Origin: Candidatus Albibeggiatoa sp. nov. NOAA
GTDB lineage: Bacteria; Pseudomonadota; Gammaproteobacteria; Beggiatoales; Beggiatoaceae
NCBI GenBank assembly: GCA_025800385.1
Contig: JAOXRS010000175.1
Coordinates: forward strand, 31,870-95,869
Direction: 5' to 3'
DNA length: 64,000 nucleotides
Shown here: positions 17,420 to 26,104 of the stretch, piece after piece
How the letters are laid out: the number at the start of each line of letters is the position of its first letter
Numbering within the stretch: the stretch's first letter is position 1
Made by a program: the position numbers and the translations under genes
Notes under the pieces: model-generated
Database searches by the model: none
What the model was told of the DNA's origin: nothing
Seen by the model: only the letters and a program-made list of their open reading frames with translations

Positions 17420-19294
17420 ATGTCTTATCAAGTTCTTGCACGAAAATGGCGGCCTCGTAATTTCCCTGAGATGGTTGGACAAATGCACGTCCGCCAAGCT
17501 CTCACGAATGCTCTCGAAAATCAACGTTTACACCATGCTTATTTATTCACGGGCACACGCGGTGTTGGCAAAACTACAATTGCACGGATTTTTTCCAAAT
17601 CACTAAATTGTGAATCAAAAGGTATTACTGCTTATCCTTGTGGCGAATGTGCTGCGTGTCAGGAAATTGATGGCGGTCGATTTGTTGATTTGATTGAAGT
17701 GGACGCGGCATCACGCACCAAAGTTGAAGATACACGGGAAATTTTAGAAAACGTACAGTACGCACCAACCCGTGGCCGATTCAAAGTTTATCTCATTGAC
17801 GAAGTACACATGTTGTCGACCAGCAGTTTTAATGCTTTGTTAAAAACTTTGGAAGAACCACCGCCGCATGTTAAGTTTTTACTCGCAACCACTGACCCAC
17901 AACGTTTGCCTCCAACGATTTTATCGCGTTGTTTGCAATTCAATTTAAAGCGCATTCCATTAGAGCAAATCGATTCGCATCTGACTTATATTTTACAGCA
18001 AGAACAAATTGAGTTTGAGCCACCTGCATTACAATTATTAGCACAAGCCGCTGATGGTAGTTTGCGCGATGCGTTGAGCTTATTAGATCAAGCGATTGCT
18101 TACGGTGGTGGGCAATTGTCATTGGCTGATGTCAGTGCAATGCTGGGGACGTTAGATCAGAATACGGTTTTAAATTTACTTAATGCTTTGGCTGCACAGA
18201 ATGCGCCTGAGCTACTAAAGCAAGTCGCACAATTAGCTGAACAAAATCCTGATTTTAGGGCTGTATTGGCAGATATGCTGTCATTTTTACAAAAAATTGC
18301 TTTAACGCAAGCTGTGCCTGAAAGTTTAGATACTCAGCAAACACATGCAAATGATATTCAAGCCTTAGCGCAACAACTCAAGCCAGAAGATACTCAGTTA
18401 TTTTATCAAATCGCTTTGTTAGGCCGTCGAGATTTACCTTTGTCGCCAGAGCCACGCGGTGGTTTTGAGATGATTTTATTGCGGATGTTGGCGTTTAAAC
18501 CTTTAAAAGCAGGGCAACAAATTAAAACTGCTAAACAGACACCTGAAAATCAGCCAGCTCAGCAGCAACCTGTACAAACACCTCCGCCAATTGTAGATCA
18601 TCAACAGCCTGTACAAGCTCCACCACCTATTGAGCAATACCAGCAATCTGTACAAGCTCCGCCACCAGTTGAACAATACCAGCAATCTGTACAAGCTCCG
18701 CCACCAGTTGAACAGTATCAGCAACCTGTACAAGCTTCACCATCGGTTGAACAATATCAACAGCCTGTACAAACACCACCGCCAGTTGAACAATACCAAC
18801 AATCTGTACAAGCTCCGCCACCTATTGAGCAATACCAACAGCCAGCACCTGTAGCAACCGATTACGTGCCAACAATGCCAACTTATGCCCCGCCTTCAGA
18901 CGAATGGGGACAATTTGCAGCTACTTTACCAATGGGTATGGTGCGGCAATTAGCGGAAAACTGTGCGTTGCGAAAAAAGGAAAACAATACTTGGTTTTTG
19001 GGCTTAGCACCCATACATAAAGCATTACAATCCCCAAAAAGACAAACAGATTTAGAAGCGGCATTACAGCGTTATACTAATCAACAACTCAAAATACATA
19101 TTTATATTGAACGGGATGATATTCAAACCCCTGCTCTTGAACAAAAACAAATAAGAGAAACCCAGCAACAATACGCTGAATCTCAAATCCAACAAGACCC
19201 CTTTGTCCAAACTTTGCAACAACAATGTGATGCACAAATTCAAAGTGTCACGCCCGTCGTTGGTGAAAATGATACAAGCCAACAACAAGATTAA
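17420..19294 (+). CDS. dnaX: DNA polymerase III tau/gamma subunit
   Basis: Clamp-loader ATPase of 624 residues. The AAA+ core shows Walker A GTRGVGKT (45-52), a zinc site (C64, C74, C77, C80), the segment VDAASRTKVEDTRE, and a Walker B/sensor region with IDEVHML and LLKTLEEPPPHVKFLLATTDPQ. Domain III follows to about residue 350. A Pro/Gln-rich linker with seven 13-residue repeats (about 382-472) leads to a C-terminal tau domain. A heptamer A-AAA-AAG in the E. coli frameshift phase occurs at codons 518-520 (18973-18979), but without a strong downstream hairpin. ybaB and recR, the usual downstream partners, are absent. Confidence 0.95.
   Translation: MSYQVLARKWRPRNFPEMVGQMHVRQALTNALENQRLHHAYLFTGTRGVGKTTIARIFSKSLNCESKGITAYPCGECAACQEIDGGRFVDLIEVDAASRTKVEDTREILENVQYAPTRGRFKVYLIDEVHMLSTSSFNALLKTLEEPPPHVKFLLATTDPQRLPPTILSRCLQFNLKRIPLEQIDSHLTYILQQEQIEFEPPALQLLAQAADGSLRDALSLLDQAIAYGGGQLSLADVSAMLGTLDQNTVLNLLNALAAQNAPELLKQVAQLAEQNPDFRAVLADMLSFLQKIALTQAVPESLDTQQTHANDIQALAQQLKPEDTQLFYQIALLGRRDLPLSPEPRGGFEMILLRMLAFKPLKAGQQIKTAKQTPENQPAQQQPVQTPPPIVDHQQPVQAPPPIEQYQQSVQAPPPVEQYQQSVQAPPPVEQYQQPVQASPSVEQYQQPVQTPPPVEQYQQSVQAPPPIEQYQQPAPVATDYVPTMPTYAPPSDEWGQFAATLPMGMVRQLAENCALRKKENNTWFLGLAPIHKALQSPKRQTDLEAALQRYTNQQLKIHIYIERDDIQTPALEQKQIRETQQQYAESQIQQDPFVQTLQQQCDAQIQSVTPVVGENDTSQQQD
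18563..18835. repeat. 39-bp minisatellite in the dnaX linker
   Basis: Seven consecutive 39-bp units (for example 18641-18679 and 18680-18718, which are nearly identical) encode copies of a 13-residue Pro/Gln/Val motif close to QQSVQAPPPVEQY. The first and fifth units are the most diverged. Copy-number change would lengthen or shorten the tether between the clamp loader and the polymerase-binding domain in frame. Confidence 0.93.
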
Positions 19295-19336
19295 TCTGCT
19301 ATTATTATCGAGAAAGTAGACAAGGGACTTAATATA

Positions 19337-20764
19337 ATGAAATGGTATCTCGCACTCTGTGCCAGTTTTGTAATTTCAACATGTCAAGCTGAACAAGTTC
19401 CAGCAAGTAATGTGGCTGAAACACCAGCTATTCAAGTTGCTCAAGAAGAAGCTTCAGGCTCTTGGTGGGATAAAGCCAAAGGCCTATGGAGCAGCAGTGA
19501 CTCTGAAGAGCAAAATGCTGAACCAGAACCACCTGCTGAAGAAGTGGCACAGCCTGAAAATGCTGAAGAGGATTCAAAATCTTGGTGGGGTAAAGCCAAA
19601 GATTCTACGGCTGATATGTGGAATAAAGCTTCTAGCTATGTTAGCTCAGATTCCGAAGAAGAAAATCAACCGATCACACCTGATGAAGAACCTACCCAGC
19701 AAGCTGATCGTAACCCGTATTTTGGTAAAATCTGGGATGAAATCACGCCTCGTATTAGTGAAATTCTTAGCCTTGAACAAAAACAAGAAAGCCTGCCAGA
19801 TAAAGCATGGTTTGTAGAAACTAAAGAAAGTAATCAAAGTAAGTTAAATGAGTTGCTTGATGAAGCGGTTGAAATTTTATCGTTATCAGAAAGTAATCAA
19901 ATCCGTCAGCAAATCCGTGACATAGAACAAGAAATTGTTGAATTGAAAAATACGATTGCAGACTATCGCCAAGCACAAGTCAGTGCACCTGTTGAATCAA
20001 CTTGGAAAACTACAGTTGAAGACTACAATGATAAAATTGTTAATGTACAGGATCAAATTGCGCAGAAATATCAACAAATTGATGACTTAAAATCTGAATT
20101 TGGTCAGCATTTACAACAATTAGGTGTTCGCCTGACTGACGATCAATTAGATGTGCTGTTTGCCAGTGTGGTGGGCGATGATATTATTCAAGCCAGTTTA
20201 GTATATGAAAACGTAAAATTGGTTAATGAACAGCTGATGAAATTAACGGTTGACAGTGAAGAAGAGTTCACAATTAGCAAACGTTACTATGGTATGTATG
20301 TTGTTTTACTCAAGATTCTATATCACATGCAGGATGGTTTTGTAGCAGATATTGATAACAAATATGTACCTAAAATTTCAGACATTGTAAATAATGTGCA
20401 AACAATCAAAAATAAGACACAAAGTTTATTAAACAAAAAAGATAGCAACAATCATCGTGAGCACTTATTAGCAAACTTAGAAGCGCAAAAATTAACCCTG
20501 AAAACAGCTAATTTGTATAAACAACATTTAACCAATCAACGCCAAAAAATGTTGGCTGCACGTGATAAAACCTTAGCTGATTTATTAGTTGCAGAAAACA
20601 CCTTTGCAACAGTGACAGTGAGCAGTGAGTTAGTGAACTTATTACGCACTAGTCAAAAAGCGTTTGAGTTACTACAAAATATGCAAACGCCTGACTTGTT
20701 GATTTTTGAGAACTTACAAATGAAACAAGAATTTGCAGTCTTGACTGAAAAGTTGAATTCTTAA
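19337..20764 (+). CDS. Exported coiled-coil protein, paralogue of the gene at 56926-58446
   Basis: A 475-residue protein of unknown function. The N-terminus (MKWYLALCASFVISTCQA) is a signal peptide; ISTC could be a poor lipobox, whereas the paralogue has a better one. Residues 40-115 carry two copies of a tryptophan motif (SWWDKAKG, SWWGKAKDSTADMWNK) in acidic sequence. From about 130 on the protein is helical and coiled-coil-like, with conserved segments NPYFGKIWDEITPRI, VVGDDIIQASLVYENVKLVNEQLMKL, ISKRYYGMYVVLLKILYHMQDGF and TPDLLIFENLQMKQEFAVLT. It sits between dnaX and a polysaccharide-export permease, so a cell-envelope role is likely but unproven. Confidence 0.75.
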   Translation: MKWYLALCASFVISTCQAEQVPASNVAETPAIQVAQEEASGSWWDKAKGLWSSSDSEEQNAEPEPPAEEVAQPENAEEDSKSWWGKAKDSTADMWNKASSYVSSDSEEENQPITPDEEPTQQADRNPYFGKIWDEITPRISEILSLEQKQESLPDKAWFVETKESNQSKLNELLDEAVEILSLSESNQIRQQIRDIEQEIVELKNTIADYRQAQVSAPVESTWKTTVEDYNDKIVNVQDQIAQKYQQIDDLKSEFGQHLQQLGVRLTDDQLDVLFASVVGDDIIQASLVYENVKLVNEQLMKLTVDSEEEFTISKRYYGMYVVLLKILYHMQDGFVADIDNKYVPKISDIVNNVQTIKNKTQSLLNKKDSNNHREHLLANLEAQKLTLKTANLYKQHLTNQRQKMLAARDKTLADLLVAENTFATVTVSSELVNLLRTSQKAFELLQNMQTPDLLIFENLQMKQEFAVLTEKLNS

Positions 20765-20828
20765 TTCTGAGGGACTAGCAGTGCTTTGTTCTGAGGTGCT
20801 GCTGGTTCTACATTAACTTAATACAAAC

Positions 20829-21650
20829 ATGACAACACTATTTGATTTTATTCTGCGCTATTTTCACGCAACATGGTTAGGTTTTATTGGCCCTTTTCGA
20901 GATGCTTACACCCACCGTTATTTACTTCTCTTATTAATTAAACGAGATATTGTTAATCGTACATCGGGCACATGGCTTGGCGATATTTGGTTATTTATCC
21001 AACCTGCTTTGCAAATCGTCGGCTTCTGGTTTTTGCTGGATATTGTATTAAAAGTCAAATTTCCCAATAAAGTCCCATTTGTTGACTATTTCTTATTGGG
21101 GATGTTGCCATGGTTATTTATTTCAGAAGTGTTGTCGCGTAGTTTAACTGTATTACGTGAATTTGGTGGTTTATATCAACGCGCTGTTTTTCCTACCATT
21201 ATTTTACCTTTATTACCTTTGAGTCTTTCAGCGATTTTATACAGTGTTGTGATGGCGGTTGCCACAGGCTTACTTGCAGGCTATGAGCACACATTATCTG
21301 GTTTCATCATCATTTATGTGATTGCGTTGTGGATGATTCCGCTTTGTTATTTGTTAGCTGTGATTAGTCTATTTTTAAAAGATGTTGCACAGTTATTTCC
21401 CTTCTTAATCACAGTGACTTTATATCTTACCCCGATTTTATATTTGCCTGAATTAATGCCTGAACCTATGCAATGGATTTTAATCATCAACCCAATTGCT
21501 GATATTATGGCTTTGATTCATGCCGTGACACAGGGCTTAGCATGGGACTGGTGGAATGTAATTCGACCCCTTGCATTTTGGCTAATTTTACTAGGGCCTG
21601 CTTGGGCAATTTATCACCGTGCTCAACCCCATATTCGGGAAATGTTATGA
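20829..21650 (+). CDS. ABC-2 type polysaccharide export permease (Wzm-like)
   Basis: Inner-membrane permease of 273 residues, the size of Wzm/KpsM/TagG proteins that export O-antigen, capsule or teichoic acid. Six hydrophobic segments are visible. The N-terminal cytoplasmic segment LLLLLIKRDIVNRTSGTWLGDIWLFIQPALQ is the conserved family opening, and the C-terminus has LTPILYLPELMPEPMQWILIINPIADIMALIHAV. A cognate ATPase (Wzt) is needed for function and is not adjacent: upstream is the coiled-coil lipoprotein-like gene and downstream a convergent kinase gene overlapping by 6 bases. It must pair with an ATPase encoded elsewhere, or be a relict. Confidence 0.88.
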   Translation: MTTLFDFILRYFHATWLGFIGPFRDAYTHRYLLLLLIKRDIVNRTSGTWLGDIWLFIQPALQIVGFWFLLDIVLKVKFPNKVPFVDYFLLGMLPWLFISEVLSRSLTVLREFGGLYQRAVFPTIILPLLPLSLSAILYSVVMAVATGLLAGYEHTLSGFIIIYVIALWMIPLCYLLAVISLFLKDVAQLFPFLITVTLYLTPILYLPELMPEPMQWILIINPIADIMALIHAVTQGLAWDWWNVIRPLAFWLILLGPAWAIYHRAQPHIREML

Positions 21651-23222
21651 GTCTATTTTCGGCAATTGCACAATAAACATTGCGCCTTGGTTAGGTTCGG
21701 ATTCACACCACACATCACCATCTAAAGCTTCAACCAGCTTTTTCACAATGAACAAGCCTAAGCCTGTTGAATGTTCTTTATTGGTAGGTTTATTGGATAA
21801 TTGCTGAAATTTACCAAATAATCTATTTTTATCTGCTTCCGTAAACCCAAACCCTTCATCTTGAATTTTGAAATAAATATGCTGCTCAGACTGTTCTAAT
21901 GTCACATACACATTTTTATCAAATGGAGAATATTTAATTGCATTGGAAATAAGGTTATCTAACACTTGATAAATGATATTACTGTCAGTGTATACAGGAC
22001 ATGTTTGACAGTTTTGCATCAATAAATGCACTTGAATCCCTTTTACTTTGGCTTGATGCTGATGCATGTTGACCAATTCAGTTACTAAAATATGTAAATT
22101 TGAGGTGCTTAGGTTAACTTTAATTTTGCCTGATTCAATACTATTTACATCTAGCAAATTAGTAATTAAATTAAACATTTGTTTAGAACTACGCTGAATT
22201 TTGCCCATACAGTTGATAATTTCTGCTTCGGGCATGTCATGTAAATCTTCCTCAACTAACTCAGCTAAACCTTGTACAGCACAAAGTGGGCTTTTTAAAT
22301 CATGAGCAGTAATTGCTAAAAAGTTATTTGAATCCTGTAACATCCTGTTTTTATGTTCTAAGTCGACAAAAGTATTACATAGTTGTTGTGACATATAATT
22401 GAAAGATTCAACCATTTCACCAACCTCACCGTGACTATCGACTTTAATACAAATTTCTTGTTTTGGGTTGGCAGCTTTTTGTTGCATAAATTGCGCAACC
22501 GATTTGATTGGTTTTTCAACAATATATTCGAATACAAAATAAAATAATGTGGCAATAAATGCAGTCAGTAATACAAAAGTAAATAGTAATTTCCATAAGG
22601 TATCAGAAATATCTTGCTGTAACTCTTCAATGCTGACGTAAATAATGAGCGCACTGACCAATTCACCTACTTCCCAATTAAATCCATGTGTATTGCCATA
22701 GCGTTTGATTAATACAGGTGGCATATTTTCTGGTTTGCCGTGGCAACTGAGACAGTCAGGTGTGATATAGATAGGACGAGCAAGGAATAGATTCTTTTTA
22801 TGATTGACTTCTCGATAGCCCAAAAATTCCTCTAGGTCTGTATTACTTTTAAATTTTTGGATAATCTTGGTTTCAAACTCATCTGCTAAGTTGTCTAAAT
22901 TTAGTGGACTTATTGTAGCTTGCTTGTAATAATATTCAGGCATTTTTTGATTAAAGATGTCTAAAACTGCTTTTGTAAAAAAAGTAGATGAATTACCTTC
23001 AAATAGAAAATCATCAGGCAACTTTTGTTGCAAGGTAGGGCGCAAATAATCTCGGATATAATCCCGACTGGCTTGAGAGAAATTAATCACCATTTCAATT
23101 CTGTTACGTGCTTCCTTTTCTAACAAAGTTGTTTGTAATTGTTTTAAATACCAAGCACCTGTAGACATAATGATAATTAGAAAAATGAGACTAAGTGATG
23201 CAAATTTGAATTTTAGGGACAT
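21645..23222 (-). CDS. Membrane histidine kinase with a heme-c Tll0287-like sensor domain
   Basis: Sensor kinase of 525 residues. A first membrane helix (about 8-25) and a second (about 210-232) flank a periplasmic DUF3365/Tll0287-like domain with a c-type heme motif CLSCH (C157, C160, H161). A HAMP-like region follows, then the HisKA box with phospho-acceptor His307 (LAITAHDLKSP) and an HATPase domain with NLISNAIKYSP, DEGFGF and STGLGLFIVKKLVEAL. It is expected to sense redox state, oxygen or a gas through heme. No response regulator is adjacent, so it is an orphan kinase. It is divergent from the nuo cluster that starts 380 bases away. Confidence 0.9.
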   Translation of the reverse strand: MSLKFKFASLSLIFLIIIMSTGAWYLKQLQTTLLEKEARNRIEMVINFSQASRDYIRDYLRPTLQQKLPDDFLFEGNSSTFFTKAVLDIFNQKMPEYYYKQATISPLNLDNLADEFETKIIQKFKSNTDLEEFLGYREVNHKKNLFLARPIYITPDCLSCHGKPENMPPVLIKRYGNTHGFNWEVGELVSALIIYVSIEELQQDISDTLWKLLFTFVLLTAFIATLFYFVFEYIVEKPIKSVAQFMQQKAANPKQEICIKVDSHGEVGEMVESFNYMSQQLCNTFVDLEHKNRMLQDSNNFLAITAHDLKSPLCAVQGLAELVEEDLHDMPEAEIINCMGKIQRSSKQMFNLITNLLDVNSIESGKIKVNLSTSNLHILVTELVNMHQHQAKVKGIQVHLLMQNCQTCPVYTDSNIIYQVLDNLISNAIKYSPFDKNVYVTLEQSEQHIYFKIQDEGFGFTEADKNRLFGKFQQLSNKPTNKEHSTGLGLFIVKKLVEALDGDVWCESEPNQGAMFIVQLPKIDS

Positions 23223-23366
23223 TTGAAAAGATCGCCAATTCAGACCAATCTTTACTAATAAAACATTTCGTAGTCAATTTCTAATATAATATATTTATAT
23301 CACAATCTTTAAATCACTCTATACCCTCATAGAACAGAAATATACTAGTATTATTTGATTTAATTC

Positions 23367-23412
23367 TGGTAGAATACCGCACTTGATGATTTGTCTGCGT
23401 GATTGACAGATC
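23367..23412 (+). promoter_or_regulatory. Possible extended -10 promoter and leader hairpin upstream of nuoG
   Basis: The 379-base gap 23223-23601 holds no convincing gene. TGG-TAGAAT (23367-23375) is an extended -10 like that of the tRNA promoter. It is followed at 23388-23412 by an 8-bp stem (GATTTGTC / GACAGATC, one G-U) with a 9-base loop. The transcript would carry an untranslated leader of about 220 bases before nuoG. The -35 is poor. Confidence 0.4.
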
Positions 23413-23601
23413 ACCACCGAATTTTAAGTTTTATATTGATGTTGTTGAATTTGCGCGTATTTTTCATATCTCGTCGAACAAATTTATTGATACCGAGAGA
23501 CTTGCAGCATCTAAAAATCAGTAAACAGGTCGCTTGATTTGAGGTATGATATATAAAAAATCGTAACTCAGGCCATAAATAAAATGAATGGATGATACAG
23601 A

Positions 23602-25929
23602 ATGGCAACCATTGAAATAGACGGTAAACCATACGAAGCACAACCCGGTCAAATGTTGATTGAAGTGGCAGACGCAAACGGAATTAATATCCCGCGCTTC
23701 TGTTATCACAAAAAACTTTCAGTGGCAGCGAACTGTCGCATGTGCTTGGTCGAAGTTGAAAAAGCACCTAAGCCTATGCCCGCTTGTGCAACGCCTGTGA
23801 TGGATGGCATGAAAGCGTGGACGAAGTCTACAAAAGCATTGGCTGCACAAAAATCTGTGATGGAATTCCTACTCATTAACCATCCTTTAGACTGTCCTAT
23901 CTGTGACCAAGGTGGTGAGTGTGAGCTGCAAGATATTGCGGTCGGTTACGGCGGTGATGCGTCTCGCTATCAAGAACAAAAACGGGTGGTATTCGACAAA
24001 AATATCGGCCCTCTCATCGCAACAGAAATGACCCGCTGTATTCACTGTACGCGCTGCGTCCGCTTCGGTATCGAGATTGCGGGCGTACAAGAGATGGGTG
24101 CAACAGGTCGTGGCGACAGCACATTAATCGGTACTTATATCGAGAAAAGTGTTGATTCTGAATTATCTGGCAACGTGGTTGATTTATGTCCTGTGGGTGC
24201 ACTAACTGCAAAACCATCTCGTTATGTAGCGCGTGCATGGGAAATGCAACAAGCTGAGTCAATTGCACCTCACGATAGCTTAGGCTCAAACGTCTATGTT
24301 CATACCCGTCGTGGTGAAGTGTTACGGGTTGCACCAAAAGACAACGAAGCAGTAAACGAAGTCTGGTTATCTGACCGTGACCGTTTCAGTTATCAAGGCT
24401 TAACAGCAGAAGACCGTTTAACCAAGCCAATGATTAAGCAAGACGGCGAATGGCAAGAAACTGATTGGGAAACGGCGTTAGCTTTTGCAACTGATGGCTT
24501 AAAACAGGTTATGAGTTCCAATTCTGCAAGCGATGTCGGTGCGTTAGCCTCTCCTACAGCAACTTTAGAAGAACTCTATTTATTACAAAAATTGATGCGC
24601 GGTATTGGTGTGAATAATATCGATCACCGTTTACGTCAAACTGATTTCTCTGACCAAGATGCAGCACCTTTGTATCCTTCTCTCGGCCAATCTGTTAGCG
24701 ATATTGAAGCCAGCAACAGCATTTTAGTAATTGGCTCAAACCTTCGCAAAGAACATCCTTTAATTAACCATCGTGTTCATAAAGCATCGAAAAAAGGTGC
24801 AAGTGTTAGCTTTGTGAATCCAGTTAATTACACTTTCAATTATAAAGTCTCTCATCAAGCGGTTGCTGCCCCAGCAGATTTGGTCGCAACATTAGCAGGT
24901 ATTGCAAAAGCCTTAGGTGCAGAATTACCAAGCGCATTAAGCAATGTCAACGCGGATGAAACTCAAACAGCGATTGCTGAAAATCTCAAATCAGGCGAAA
25001 GCAAAACCATTTTATTAGGCAATATCGCAGCACAACATACGCAAGCTAGTGCAATTCGTGCCTTAGCAGTTGCCATTGCAAAAGCAACAGGTGCAACTTT
25101 AGGTTACTTAGCGGATTCTGCCAATAGCGCAGGTGCTTGGTTAGCAGGTGTGTTACCACATCGTAAAGCCGCAGGCGCAACCAGCGATAAAGGTTTAGAT
25201 GCGCAAGCAATGTTAAGCAACGGCTTAAAAGCGTATATCTTACTGGGAACAGAGCCAGAATTAGACAGTAATGTTGCGAGCAGCACAGTGGTTGAAAACT
25301 TAACTCAAGCAGCGTTCACAGTCAGCTTAAGTGCGTATGCCAGCGAAACAACTAAAGCCTATGCAAATGTATTATTACCTATCGCAGCATTCACTGAAAC
25401 TTCAGGTACATATGTAAACTTAGAAGGTCAATGGCAAAGTTTCGACGGCGTGGTTGCACCAAAAGGTGAAGCGCGTCCAGCTTGGAAAATCTTACGTGTA
25501 TTAGGTAATTTATTCGATGTAAATGGCTTTGACTACACAGATTCAACGCAAGTACGTGATGAATTAAAAGCAGCAGTCGGCGACAAGCAAGCAGATAACA
25601 GCACGGCAGGTCAAATCGCAAGCATCAATGGTGCAAGCAGTGACATTCAGTTAATCGCTGAAACTCCAATGTATGCAGTTGATAGCTTAGTCAGACGTTC
25701 AAATGCGTTACAAAGCACAGCCGATAGCAAACGCACAGGCAATATTTATGTGAATCCAAGCTTGGCACAGCAAAAAGGCTTAAGTGAAGACGGTTCAGCA
25801 AAAGTCACTCAGAACGGTACAGAAATCACGTTACCAGTCATGATTGATGAGCGGATTCCTGACAACTGCGTGCTTTTATATAGTGCTGAAATCAGTGCTA
25901 ACGGTCAAATTGACGTGAGTGCAGGTTAA
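23602..25929 (+). CDS. nuoG: NADH-quinone oxidoreductase subunit G
   Basis: Peripheral-arm subunit of complex I, 775 residues, carrying electrons along Fe-S clusters. The N-terminal 2Fe-2S site (C34, C45, C48, C62) is followed by the His/Cys cluster N5 (H94, C98, C101, C107) and a 4Fe-4S site (C146, C149, C152 with a further Cys in VVDLCPVGALT). The rest is a molybdopterin-oxidoreductase-like fold that has become Ala-rich and degenerate toward the end, typical of proteobacterial NuoG. It heads this cluster: nuoA-F are not upstream, where there is a divergent kinase gene instead. A hairpin separates it from nuoH. Confidence 0.96.
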   Translation: MATIEIDGKPYEAQPGQMLIEVADANGINIPRFCYHKKLSVAANCRMCLVEVEKAPKPMPACATPVMDGMKAWTKSTKALAAQKSVMEFLLINHPLDCPICDQGGECELQDIAVGYGGDASRYQEQKRVVFDKNIGPLIATEMTRCIHCTRCVRFGIEIAGVQEMGATGRGDSTLIGTYIEKSVDSELSGNVVDLCPVGALTAKPSRYVARAWEMQQAESIAPHDSLGSNVYVHTRRGEVLRVAPKDNEAVNEVWLSDRDRFSYQGLTAEDRLTKPMIKQDGEWQETDWETALAFATDGLKQVMSSNSASDVGALASPTATLEELYLLQKLMRGIGVNNIDHRLRQTDFSDQDAAPLYPSLGQSVSDIEASNSILVIGSNLRKEHPLINHRVHKASKKGASVSFVNPVNYTFNYKVSHQAVAAPADLVATLAGIAKALGAELPSALSNVNADETQTAIAENLKSGESKTILLGNIAAQHTQASAIRALAVAIAKATGATLGYLADSANSAGAWLAGVLPHRKAAGATSDKGLDAQAMLSNGLKAYILLGTEPELDSNVASSTVVENLTQAAFTVSLSAYASETTKAYANVLLPIAAFTETSGTYVNLEGQWQSFDGVVAPKGEARPAWKILRVLGNLFDVNGFDYTDSTQVRDELKAAVGDKQADNSTAGQIASINGASSDIQLIAETPMYAVDSLVRRSNALQSTADSKRTGNIYVNPSLAQQKGLSEDGSAKVTQNGTEITLPVMIDERIPDNCVLLYSAEISANGQIDVSAG

Positions 25930-25943
25930 TAAAATCTAATTTG

Positions 25944-25977
25944 CAAACTGGCGACTTCAAGTAGAGTTGCCCGTTTG
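25944..25977 (+). terminator. Hairpin between nuoG and nuoH
   Basis: CAAACTGGCGACT and AGTTGCCCGTTTG pair over about 12 positions with one mismatch and one G-U, starting 15 bases after the nuoG stop, and a short T-run follows. Since nuoH continues on the same strand 130 bases on, it is more likely an attenuator or processing site than a full terminator. Confidence 0.5.
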
Positions 25978-26104
25978 TTTAAACTCCTTTCATCACACAG
26001 AATTAAGTTAATTTGCAGAATGATGAGCAGTGCTTGTGATGTTCACAATCTCCAGAACGGTCATCACATTGACGAATTTTAAAAACTAAACGGAACTAAT
26101 CAGT

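Noticed and set aside
17105..17524. Open frame on the minus strand antisense to tRNA-Ser, 4.5S RNA and the start of dnaX
   Set aside because: It covers structured RNA genes; the AEREGFEPS-type peptide is a known artefact of translating the reverse strand of serine tRNAs.
17193..17606. Plus-strand open frame running through the tRNA, ffs and into dnaX in another frame
   Set aside because: It overlaps two clear RNA genes and dnaX and has no family resemblance.
18563..18835. Possible CRISPR array
   Set aside because: The 39-bp units are contiguous, without spacers, and encode a periodic peptide in frame inside dnaX.
18503..18854. Overlapping frames in the dnaX linker on both strands
   Set aside because: They are produced by the 39-bp repeat, whose period is divisible by three so no stops arise in several frames.
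23411..23677. Minus-strand frames covering the nuoG leader
   Set aside because: They overlap the nuoG start and show no recognisable protein features.
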